From Bacteriovoracia bacterium (GTDB lineage Bacteria; Bdellovibrionota; Bacteriovoracia; Bacteriovoracales; Bacteriovoracaceae), in NCBI GenBank assembly GCA_030431635.1, contig JAUIIL010000003.1, positions 1-64,000 on the forward strand: a DNA stretch of 64,000 nucleotides. Reading direction: 5' to 3'. Below the pieces are notes generated by a model. The model was not told the DNA's origin. It saw only the letters and a program-made list of their open reading frames with translations, and made no database searches. A program made the translations under genes and the position numbers. Each line of letters opens with the position of its first letter. Positions within the stretch are counted from its first letter, which is position 1. This document shows positions 25,753-32,773 of the stretch, in pieces.

Positions 25753-27105
25753 ATGAATAAATATCAAAGAGTTTGGAAAATTGCATGGCCACTTATTGTG
25801 GCCAATAGTTTTTGGAATATCCAATTAACAGTAGATAGGATTTTTCTTGGGTCTTACTCAACTGAATCCCTTGGAGCTGCGATGGCCGTGATGGGTGTTT
25901 TTTGGGTTCCCATGGCCTTGTTACAGCAAACAGCAAGTTACGTCACAACTTTTGTTGCTCAGTATTTTGGGGCCAATGAAAAAGAGAAGATAGGAGCTAT
26001 TTTTTGGCAGTCAATCTACATTAGTTTGATTGGAGGATGCGCTTTTTTGATTCTTAACTATTTTACAACTCCTTTTTTTGAGCTTGTTGGCCATTCTCAA
26101 AATATTCAACCTTTAGAAGTAATGTACTTTAACTCCCTCTCCTTCTCAGCTCTACCTACGGCCATCATTGCGGCCATTAGCAGTTTTTTCACTGGAATTG
26201 GAGAAAGTAGAAAGGTTATTGGAATCAATCTTGTGGGGTTAGTGTCAAATGCGATTTTAGATTACATATTGATAAACGGAAACTTTGGCTTTCAAAGTTA
26301 TGGTATTGAGGGAGCTGGTTATGCGACAGCTTTGGCCGGATTTATAGCAAGTTTGTACGGATTTATCTTGCTTTATAAAAGTCGTTATTGGAGAGAATAT
26401 TCTCTTCAAACGTCTTATAAAAGAGATAACAAGCTCTTAATCAATTTTCTTAAATATGGTTTTCCAAGCGGAATTCAGTGGGCGTTAGAAGGATTAGCTT
26501 TTACTGTTTTTCTCATTATTATTGGTAGACTTTCAAATGGTGAAGTTGCTCTTGCAAGCTCAAGTATTGCCGTAACTCTTATGATGCTCTCTGTTCTTCC
26601 TTCGTTAGGAGTTGCTCAAGCTGTTTTAACTTTAGTGGGACAAAAAATAGGTGAGAAAAAAGCCGCTGATGCTGTTGAGTACACCTGGGTAGGGGTTAAG
26701 ATATCATTTATTTATATTTTCTTGATTGCGGTCACTTTTTGGCTTATTCCTGAATTTTATATTTCTTGGTTTAAAAATAATTCAAATGAGGTGTTATGGA
26801 TTGAAGTAAACCAATTAAGTATTAAACTGCTGGCCATTGTTGGTTTTTTTACCATCTTTGATAGCATTTACCTCAACCTCTCCTTTGCACTTAAGGGAGC
26901 TGGTGATACGAGATTTGTTTCAGCGGTGGCCTTAATTATTCCTTGGCCAATTATGGTCTTGCCTGCTTATCTCATGATGAATCAAGAGAATGCGGTTGTT
27001 CACTCATGGATGTTTGTTATTTTGTATTCCTTTCTTATTACTTTGGTTTTGTGGTTTCGATTTAAACAAGGAAAGTGGCAACATATGAGTGTGACTCAAG
27101 GCTAG
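25753..27105 (+). CDS. MATE family efflux transporter (450 aa)
   Basis: About twelve transmembrane segments in two halves. Typical MATE features include WPLIVANSFWNIQLTVDRIFLG at the start, AMAVMGVFWVPMALLQQTASY, and the second-half repeat GIQWALEGLAFTVFLIIIG. It exports organic cations or drugs using a Na+ or H+ gradient, in the inner membrane. It is followed three bases later by an acetyltransferase gene, so they likely share a transcript and may be linked in resistance or detoxification. Confidence 0.92.
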   Translation: MNKYQRVWKIAWPLIVANSFWNIQLTVDRIFLGSYSTESLGAAMAVMGVFWVPMALLQQTASYVTTFVAQYFGANEKEKIGAIFWQSIYISLIGGCAFLILNYFTTPFFELVGHSQNIQPLEVMYFNSLSFSALPTAIIAAISSFFTGIGESRKVIGINLVGLVSNAILDYILINGNFGFQSYGIEGAGYATALAGFIASLYGFILLYKSRYWREYSLQTSYKRDNKLLINFLKYGFPSGIQWALEGLAFTVFLIIIGRLSNGEVALASSSIAVTLMMLSVLPSLGVAQAVLTLVGQKIGEKKAADAVEYTWVGVKISFIYIFLIAVTFWLIPEFYISWFKNNSNEVLWIEVNQLSIKLLAIVGFFTIFDSIYLNLSFALKGAGDTRFVSAVALIIPWPIMVLPAYLMMNQENAVVHSWMFVILYSFLITLVLWFRFKQGKWQHMSVTQG

Positions 27106-27108
27106 GTT

Positions 27109-27663
27109 GTGAAAATAGATCTTAGGGAAATAACCGCTATTGATAATAGAGAAATCAAAAAAGCTCTTGAGCTAATGAATAGAACGCAGGGTGAAGGGTT
27201 ATTTAAAAACAGTTATCTTGAGAGTAAGATTGAAGATTCAAATAGTCTCGTCTTAATGGTTTTTATTCAAGATGAATTAGTGAGCGTTGGTTGTGCTGAA
27301 ATTATAGAAACCCTTGATTATTATACTCCTTTTGATGAATCAATTAAAAAAAGATTAAAAGGGAAAAAAATAGGATCTTTGTGTACTCTATGTGTGAAAG
27401 AAGAGTTTCAAGGAAGAGGAATTGGCCAAAAAGTTACGAAAGAAAGAATGAAGTGGTTACATGAGAAAAAATGTGATTTTGTTTTAGGGATATCTTGGCA
27501 GAGTGGAAATCCAATAACATCTGATAAGCTATTTCAAAAAAATGGTTTTCAACAAATTAAAGAAATTAAAGACTTTTTTGTAACGTCTTCAATAAAATAC
27601 TGCCCAGGGTGTAAAGAACTACCCTGTCGCTGTAGTGCTATTTTGTTTGAATATACTTTTTAA
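27109..27663 (+). CDS. GNAT acetyltransferase with C-terminal Cys cluster (184 aa)
   Basis: GTG start three bases after the MATE gene. The GNAT core has LCTLCVKEEFQGRGIGQKVT, the acetyl-CoA-binding R/Q-x-x-G-x-G/A loop (QGRGIG), with ERMKWLHEKKCDFVLG after it. After the core there is a compact Cys cluster, YCPGCKELPCRCSA, which may bind a metal. N-acetylation of an unknown acceptor. The coupling with MATE suggests a detoxification unit. Its 3' end overlaps the convergent gene by 4 bases. Confidence 0.82.
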   Translation: MKIDLREITAIDNREIKKALELMNRTQGEGLFKNSYLESKIEDSNSLVLMVFIQDELVSVGCAEIIETLDYYTPFDESIKKRLKGKKIGSLCTLCVKEEFQGRGIGQKVTKERMKWLHEKKCDFVLGISWQSGNPITSDKLFQKNGFQQIKEIKDFFVTSSIKYCPGCKELPCRCSAILFEYTF

Positions 27664-28193
27664 TCAATAACTTCATCCCAAGAGTAGGGAAGTTTTTTTT
27701 GATAAGTCTCATCAATACGAATGTCATATTTGATATAACTAAAATCAACTCCAAGTGTAGAGAGTTTTATCGAAGAATCAAAAAGAGAGATCTTCTCTTT
27801 ATTTCTGGCCATGGCCCCTTTGAATCCGGCCATGAGTGAGAGCCCTATTTTTCCACCATGGTAAGTGCCTAAAAAGTCTCTCGGTGTTTTCTTTTTAAAA
27901 TTCTCAAAACGAATAGAGCTATCATGTTCAATGAGTGTGAAGAGGGCCGTGATGCCTAAGGAGGAGAAGTCGACCACCACAGGGTAAGCAGCATGGGCAC
28001 TCCCATCTTCATTAAAAAAAACAAGAAATCCTTGGATATTTTTTCTTTTTTGAGCAATGAACCCACCTTGGAGTGTAAAAAAACCTTGTTCTCTTTTGCC
28101 GAGATTTCTGAAAAGTATTTTAGCTTTTGAGGCTTCAAAGGAATAAGTAGAATTAATAAATAGCAAGCTTGCGATGAGAAAAATCTTTTTCAT
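27660..28193 (-). CDS. Secreted hypothetical protein (177 aa)
   Basis: Signal peptide MKKIFLIASLLFINSTYSF. The mature chain has two related beta segments: QGGFIAQKRKNIQGFLVFF and GGKIGLSLMAGFKGAMARNKEKI. DFSYIKYDIRI near the end suggests a beta-sandwich or small barrel. A YSYSF-DUF1134-like (Gly-rich lipid-binding) resemblance is possible but not certain. No family is assigned. The 264 bases beyond its start, up to 28457, contain no gene I can support. Confidence 0.7.
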   Translation of the reverse strand: MKKIFLIASLLFINSTYSFEASKAKILFRNLGKREQGFFTLQGGFIAQKRKNIQGFLVFFNEDGSAHAAYPVVVDFSSLGITALFTLIEHDSSIRFENFKKKTPRDFLGTYHGGKIGLSLMAGFKGAMARNKEKISLFDSSIKLSTLGVDFSYIKYDIRIDETYQKKLPYSWDEVID

Positions 28194-28457
28194 AAAATCC
28201 TTTTTATTTTTAGAATTATCCCGAAGTTGTTTAATAGATTAAGTGTTCCGAAACAAGAATGGAAGTCTCTTGTTCAATTAAAATAAGATTAACTTTTGTC
28301 GTTTAGCTATTTTTACTTTGCCACTGAAGAATTTCGCTCTCTAGATCATCCCAGCCTGAGCTTCATCTTTAAATGAATTATTTTCTCCAAGCACTGATGG
28401 GGCAATTAAAAACTACCTTTGATATGTTGAAATGATATTGAATATGAAAAATGATTG

Positions 28458-28865
28458 CTAGCTAGGAAGACTATCAAGCTTTGGCAGGTCGTTTAATCCT
28501 CTGGCCCAAGTTGCTTTGCTTGAGCAGAAAATATGAGAATTAGGTTTGATTGAAATATTTGTATCAAGTGAGCCCGCTGGGACTACAAGTAGTTTTCCTT
28601 GCATTTGTTGACTTGGTAGAGCTGAACCACATTCAGAGCAAAAGCTTTTTATATGCCTTGTTGAAGGAAGATTAAAAGTCTTAACTTTTTCTTTCCCAGT
28701 TATCCAATTAATTTTGGCCTTTGTTGAAAATAAATTTGCAGCATGAGCCGAACCTGTATCTTTTTGACAAAACTTACAGTGGCAGAGAAAAAACTGTTCA
28801 AATTCACCTCTAATTTCAAAAGATACTTTTTCACATAGACACGAACCTTTAGCTATTTCACTCAC
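28458..28865 (-). CDS. GFA family protein (135 aa)
   Basis: Glutathione-dependent formaldehyde-activating (GFA/CENP-V) fold: GSCLCEKVSFEIRGE with the first Cys pair, FLCHCKFCQKDTGSAHAANL with three more Cys (zinc sites), STKAKINWITGKEKVKTF, and SFCSECGSALPSQQ with the final pair. All the zinc-ligand Cys of the family are present. The true substrate is often unknown in this family. It has no operon partner on the same strand. Likely cytoplasmic. Confidence 0.9.
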   Translation of the reverse strand: MSEIAKGSCLCEKVSFEIRGEFEQFFLCHCKFCQKDTGSAHAANLFSTKAKINWITGKEKVKTFNLPSTRHIKSFCSECGSALPSQQMQGKLLVVPAGSLDTNISIKPNSHIFCSSKATWARGLNDLPKLDSLPS

Positions 28866-28934
28866 GTTTGCCTCCTTGTCTTTTTATTAAAACATCAATT
28901 TAAGTTAGATTGATACCATATAATTATAGAAAAT

Positions 28935-28952
28935 AATGGGATGGCTGACGGG
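28935..28952. repeat. Distal att-like copy of the tRNA-His 3' end
   Basis: AATGGG[A]TGGCTGACGGG, differing from the tRNA copy by a single base (A here, G at 30138). It is located in the gap after the GFA gene, far from any tRNA structure. Confidence 0.65.
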
Positions 28953-29125
28953 TAGATCTTAAGTTCTTGTTTTTCTTAACATCTGGATTTGGAACTAGAG
29001 GCCTTGCTAACTTATTGAATTTACCAAGTCCTTATTTAGTATCAATACTTTATGAGAGCTCTAATATGATATTCTCTAATGGTAATCTTTATTTTATACG
29101 ATAAAGGTAGTGTATATACAATACT

Positions 29126-29134
29126 TGTGATAAT
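29126..29134 (+). promoter_or_regulatory. Possible extended -10 promoter of the cassette
   Basis: TGTGATAAT reads as an extended -10 element (TGn followed by GATAAT) eight bases before the ATG at 29143. If used, transcription would start at or almost at the start codon (near-leaderless), which fits the lack of a clear ribosome site. Confidence 0.35.
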
Positions 29135-29142
29135 ATAAAGAA

Positions 29143-29637
29143 ATGAAAGAGATACTAGAAAAAATCTTCAAACAGCTAGATAAGGAGATAATCAAACGAG
29201 AAAGTGAAGCTCGAGAACAAGGTTTTAACTTTAGGGCAGAAACTCAGATAAAACTTTTGGGGCAAATGAGCCTGCTTGTTAATGAAAGTATTACAACATT
29301 AATCGAGCTGAATGCCACTAGAGATGTTGATAGTTACATTCAATCTGAGTATTGGGTCGAAAAGAAGTTTGAGAGCTTGCTTAAAAAAGAAGGACTACTT
29401 TTAGACAAAGATAGGAACTTAATTTGGATGCCAGAAGAAACAATCTTTAAAACTTTTTTTACAGGTAAATACTTAACTGTACTTATCCCTGAACCTATTT
29501 ACTGTTTAGCAAGCAAGGCAATTAAAGCAAAAGAAAAAAATAAACAACTGATCATTTTTGCATTACTTGAATATGGGGATAAACTGGAAAATCTTATCAA
29601 AAAGTACAATGGGGAACTTGAGTTTTTTTATGAATAA
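29143..29637 (+). CDS. Putative nucleotidyltransferase-like protein of the tRNA-His cassette (164 aa)
   Basis: No signal peptide; N-terminal helix (MKEILEKIFKQLDKEIIKRE). The core LLGQMSLLVNES followed by ATRDVDSYI resembles the start of the DUF6036/AbiEii-type nucleotidyltransferase fold, where a Gly-Gly and a TRDxD motif hold the metal-binding Asp. Here the Gly-Gly is altered (LLGQMS). Later, VLIPEPIYCLASKAIKAKEK resembles the region after the active site (a PEYLLAxKLxAxR-like helix). Weak but consistent. The gene overlaps the next by 8 bases, so they are translationally coupled. It could be the toxin (or an antitoxin NTase) of a two-gene module. Fold inferred from motifs only. Confidence 0.55.
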   Translation: MKEILEKIFKQLDKEIIKRESEAREQGFNFRAETQIKLLGQMSLLVNESITTLIELNATRDVDSYIQSEYWVEKKFESLLKKEGLLLDKDRNLIWMPEETIFKTFFTGKYLTVLIPEPIYCLASKAIKAKEKNKQLIIFALLEYGDKLENLIKKYNGELEFFYE

Positions 29638-30145
29638 AGAAAGACTTAGAAAAAAGATTGAAGCGTTGGAGAAATTCAAACAAGACCCTCGTTATCAACA
29701 AGTGATGGGATTTTTAATCCATAAGGGGCTCCTTGTCGCTAATAGAGAATATGGTTTTGAGAACTACTTAAATATCAAAGATGCTTTATGGGCAGCTAAG
29801 ATAGAAGCAAGAATTATTGAAGTTCTCCCTGCTGCTATATTGCATTTCCCAAAAAGTATTGTAGACCCAGAGAGTATTCCAAAGAAACTCCAAGTGGTCT
29901 TAGAGAATATTAAGGATGGAAGTAAAGAGGGAGAAGACTATAAAGGGCTTAAGTACGCAGATATGAGAAAGTGGGCTGACATTCCTTTAAAAGATAAAAG
30001 AACAAAACCAATTAGTAGAAAGAAGAGACAAAATAATTTCCGATTTAGACCAGAAGTTTTAGCGAAACTAGAAGAGTATTCGAAGAATAGAGGATTAACA
30101 AAGACAGAAGCCTTAGAAGATCTTGTTATGAAATGGGGTGGCTGA
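29630..30145 (+). CDS. Cassette partner with C-terminal ribbon-helix-helix-like domain (171 aa)
   Basis: I take the ATG at 29630, which overlaps the upstream stop; an earlier frame start at 29558 lies wholly inside the upstream gene. Residues ~1-100 are helical (MNKERLRKKIEALEKF ... AKIEARIIEVLPAAILHFPK) and of unknown family. The last ~35 residues (FRFRPEVLAKLEEYSKNRGL then TKTEALEDLVMKW) look like a CopG/Arc-type ribbon-helix-helix, as in antitoxins. The final codons and the TGA stop lie inside the att core and the tRNA-His acceptor arm. An antitoxin/DNA-binding role is inferred from the domain and the coupling to the upstream gene. Confidence 0.6.
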   Translation: MNKERLRKKIEALEKFKQDPRYQQVMGFLIHKGLLVANREYGFENYLNIKDALWAAKIEARIIEVLPAAILHFPKSIVDPESIPKKLQVVLENIKDGSKEGEDYKGLKYADMRKWADIPLKDKRTKPISRKKRQNNFRFRPEVLAKLEEYSKNRGLTKTEALEDLVMKWGG

Positions 30146-30149
30146 CGGG
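30132..30149. repeat. tRNA-proximal att-like copy
   Basis: Overlaps the 3' end of tRNA-His and the last codons of the RHH-like gene; matches 28935-28952 at 17 of 18 bases. Confidence 0.65.
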
Positions 30150-30210
30150 GCTCGAACCCGCGACAACTTGAACCACAATCAAGTGCTCTACCAACTGAAC
30201 TACAGCCACC
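30134..30210 (-). tRNA. tRNA-His (GUG)
   Basis: Minus strand cloverleaf with acceptor GTGGCTG / CAGCCAC, the extra G at position -1 (30210) paired with discriminator C (30137), D arm TTCAGTTGGTAGAGC, anticodon loop TTGTGGT (anticodon GUG), T arm GCGGGTTCGAGCCCCG and encoded CCA (30134-30136). The -1 G confirms His identity. Its 3' 12 bases overlap the coding end of the opposite-strand cassette gene. Confidence 0.96.
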
Positions 30211-30382
30211 ACATAAGCATTGAAGCTCGAGCCGTAGTTATAAATCTTGCTAAAAGTTAAGTCAATCATTATAAGTGCTTATGAGTATACACACAGCGTT
30301 GTTTGGAAAACTGGACAGATAATGACGATTTGCGTTTTAATAATAGGATACGGTTTATTTATCACCATAGGGGGATATGAGA

Positions 30383-30991
30383 ATGAGAAAAATTAAGTAC
30401 TTAATACTGACTACGGCCATTATTGGGCAAGCCTTTGCAAATGATATTGGTTTATCAACTCATCCATTTACTTTGAAAAACAAGGTTTTGAGTACTGAGC
30501 TTGATTATATTGGTTCAAACGGATCTGGAACTGGAGTAAGCGCTAGATATTTTCAGCGTTTTAGCTCCAAGATGAATTTTGATGCTGGTTTTGGTGTCAA
30601 TAGTGGTGATAGAGAGAATCGTTTCTTCACTGGTCTAGATTATGTTCTTTATCCAGATTATGGAAGACAGCCTCGTGTTTCTATTAAGGGACTTTATTCT
30701 TACTCAACTGAGTTTGATGACAAAGTTCATAGAATTGGTTTTGCTCCAACACTTTCTAAAGGATTTAATATTTCTGGAAGAGAAGTTTTTCCTTTTGTCT
30801 CTCTTCCACTTCAACTTGCTCTTAATTCAAATGAGAGTAGTTTTGAAACAGTTAACAAGCTTAACGTTGGGGCTACTTCAAGAATGCCTTTTGATGGTTA
30901 TGAAAATCTAACTGTGAATTTGGAAGCACAGTTTGATTTAAGAAATAGTTATAATGCTATAGCTTTTGGTATCGCTCTTCCAATCAACTAA
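30383..30991 (+). CDS. Outer-membrane beta-barrel protein (about 202 aa)
   Basis: A GGGGG run is spaced ~8 bases from the ATG at 30383, so I favour it over the ATG at 30377. Signal peptide MRKIKYLILTTAIIGQAFA. Alternating beta strands fill the rest (GTGVSARYFQRFSSKMNFDA, RVSIKGLYSYSTEFDDKVHR, LTVNLEAQFDLRN), as in small porin-like or OmpA/OmpX-like barrels. It ends ALPIN, without a terminal Phe. No named family. It is upstream of a HAD phosphatase with a one-base gap. Confidence 0.8.
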   Translation: MRKIKYLILTTAIIGQAFANDIGLSTHPFTLKNKVLSTELDYIGSNGSGTGVSARYFQRFSSKMNFDAGFGVNSGDRENRFFTGLDYVLYPDYGRQPRVSIKGLYSYSTEFDDKVHRIGFAPTLSKGFNISGREVFPFVSLPLQLALNSNESSFETVNKLNVGATSRMPFDGYENLTVNLEAQFDLRNSYNAIAFGIALPIN

Positions 30992-30992
30992 G

Positions 30993-31718
30993 ATGAAAAT
31001 AGTTTTTTCTGATTTCGATGGGACCTTGACTCAAAAAGGGAAAATAGGTCCTCTCTTTTTTAATATTCTTGATCTTGTTCATTCAAATGGAGCCGAGTTT
31101 GTTGTTGTTTCTGGGCGCTCCATCTCTTGGGGACATTTTTTACTGACACATTTCCCTCTTGAGGCAGCTTTGATGGAAGGAGGAGGGGTCATTCTTCTTA
31201 AAGATCAGAGGGGAAATATCATTGAGGATACTCTTATCAATGAAGACGATCTCTTTACTCTTGATGAAGTGACCATAAAGCTCATGACTCAATTTCCGGA
31301 CTGTCCACTTTCAGCAGATACACTGGGAAGAAAAACAGACAGGGCCATAGAGTGGATAGGGCAAGATGAAACTCAGATAAATGAAATAAAAAAATTTTTA
31401 AAAGAAGAGGGTATGAGTTTCACTCAGTCAGATGTTCATATTAACTTTTGGGTTGGGGAACAGACAAAATATAATGCGATTGAAAAATATATGGCCAGAT
31501 ACAAAACAGGAATTTCTTACGATGAGGTTCTCTATTTTGGTGATTCGATGAATGATGAGTCCGTTTTTGAAAGGCTTCCTCATACAGTCGGTGTTTCAAA
31601 TATTTCTAAAGTTTTAAATGAATTAAAATTTAAACCAAGAGTTGTTTTAAATGGAGAAGAGAATCTAGAGTGCTCTGGGGTTTATTCTTATCTGAAAGAC
31701 AGCGCTTTTAATTTTTAA
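30993..31718 (+). CDS. HAD superfamily (Cof-like) phosphatase (241 aa)
   Basis: I start at the ATG 30993, right after the barrel gene's stop, since MKIVFSDFDGTLTQKG is the normal N-terminus. Catalytic motif I is FSDFDGTL (Asp nucleophile and +2 Asp), motif II VVVSGRSISW, motif III/IV YNAIEKYMAR and YFGDSMNDESVFE. This is the IIB cap type with a cap in the middle, as for sugar- or mannosyl-phosphate phosphatases. The substrate is not readable. Cytoplasmic. Its 3' end overlaps the convergent pseudouridine synthase by 11 bases. Confidence 0.88.
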   Translation: MKIVFSDFDGTLTQKGKIGPLFFNILDLVHSNGAEFVVVSGRSISWGHFLLTHFPLEAALMEGGGVILLKDQRGNIIEDTLINEDDLFTLDEVTIKLMTQFPDCPLSADTLGRKTDRAIEWIGQDETQINEIKKFLKEEGMSFTQSDVHINFWVGEQTKYNAIEKYMARYKTGISYDEVLYFGDSMNDESVFERLPHTVGVSNISKVLNELKFKPRVVLNGEENLECSGVYSYLKDSAFNF

Positions 31719-32769
31719 AAAATACTCCTAACTTCTCTTTTATTTTTTCTTCTAAATCAGCAATTTCAAGATAGAGGTTTTGTTCTATCCAGTCACAAAG
31801 ATCTTGCGGAAGAGGGGCTTGAAAAAAACGATTATACTTAGGATGATTTCTAAATTTTAGGGCAATGGCATGGAGAGCGTGTCTTGGAATCTGCATCTTA
31901 TCATGATCCGCGGTTGTGGCTATTTCATCTTTAAAACGCATAAAAATACGAGGGTCTCCGTTATACATCTTATCGCCTAAAAGCGGATAACCATGAAAGG
32001 CAGCGTGAGTTCTAATTTGATGTTGTCTGCCTGTTTTAGGGAAAGCGAGTCCCAAAACATAATTATCGTATTGCTCTATTAACTCAAAATGAGTGGAAGC
32101 CGTTTTTCCTCTTTCATCTTCAAAGCAGTGGACGTAGTTTCGTGGAAGAAAGTCATCTCGAGGTCCCATGTTTTCATTGGCCGTAAAGGGGAGAGTTGTG
32201 GCCATTTGATTTTTATGAGCAATAAAAAAATAGCACTTATTCACCAGAGAGTTCTCAAATAAAGTTGTTATTTTTTGAGTGGCCTTAGGGTTTTTGCCCA
32301 TCACGAGGACGCCTGAGGTTTCTCTATCTAGTCGGTGGATAGAGTGAATTGTGTGAGAGTAAATAGACTCATAGTAAACAGTTGCGCAGTTAAAAAGATG
32401 TTTTCCTGTTGGATGAGTGGCCATAAAAGGAGGTTTGTTAATAACGAGAAGGTCATTATCTTCAAAAATAACCTGAGGGTTTTGAAAGTGAATTTTTACT
32501 CCTCTCCAAAACTCATCTTCTATTCCATCATTGTAGGTTACAATTTCAATATCCTCGCCTTGATAAACTTTAACAGAAGGTTTGTGAGGAAATGGTCTTC
32601 CCTTAATTTTCACTTCTCCTCGATCAATTTTTTTCTTGATGGCCTGCCTTGAGAAATTCTCAAAATAGCTCATCAAAAACTGATCGAGTCTTTGCCCATC
32701 ATACTCTGGGGTGACGGGATAAATAATTTGGTATTTATCTTTTGAAAAGTTCTTATAAATTTGAGACAT
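31708..32769 (-). CDS. RluA-family pseudouridine synthase with S4 domain (353 aa)
   Basis: An S4-like N-terminus (GQRLDQFLMSYFENFSRQA) is followed by the catalytic domain: INKPPFMATHPTG, then HSIHRLDRETSGVLVMGK with the catalytic Asp, and PKTGRQHQIRTHAAFHGYPLLGD. This is a typical RluC/RluD arrangement, modifying uridine in 23S rRNA. I choose the ATG at 32769; an earlier ATG at 32790 would overlap prkA (ends at 32774). It follows prkA closely and probably shares its transcript. Which RluA subtype cannot be decided. Confidence 0.9.
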   Translation of the reverse strand: MSQIYKNFSKDKYQIIYPVTPEYDGQRLDQFLMSYFENFSRQAIKKKIDRGEVKIKGRPFPHKPSVKVYQGEDIEIVTYNDGIEDEFWRGVKIHFQNPQVIFEDNDLLVINKPPFMATHPTGKHLFNCATVYYESIYSHTIHSIHRLDRETSGVLVMGKNPKATQKITTLFENSLVNKCYFFIAHKNQMATTLPFTANENMGPRDDFLPRNYVHCFEDERGKTASTHFELIEQYDNYVLGLAFPKTGRQHQIRTHAAFHGYPLLGDKMYNGDPRIFMRFKDEIATTADHDKMQIPRHALHAIALKFRNHPKYNRFFQAPLPQDLCDWIEQNLYLEIADLEEKIKEKLGVFFKN

Positions 32770-32773
32770 ACTC

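Larger units (their letters stand above)
28935..30149. mobile_element. Minimal tRNA-His-associated integrated cassette (no integrase)
   Basis: An 18-base segment at 28935-28952 matches 17 of 18 bases of the segment at 30132-30149, and the latter contains the 3' end (acceptor arm and CCA) of tRNA-His. This is the pattern left by site-specific integration into a tRNA 3' end, with the intact tRNA at one side and a second att copy at the far side. About 1.2 kb lies between the copies and carries only two overlapping genes (29143-29637 and 29630-30145). No integrase is seen, so it may be a decayed island or one mobilised in trans. Confidence 0.6.
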
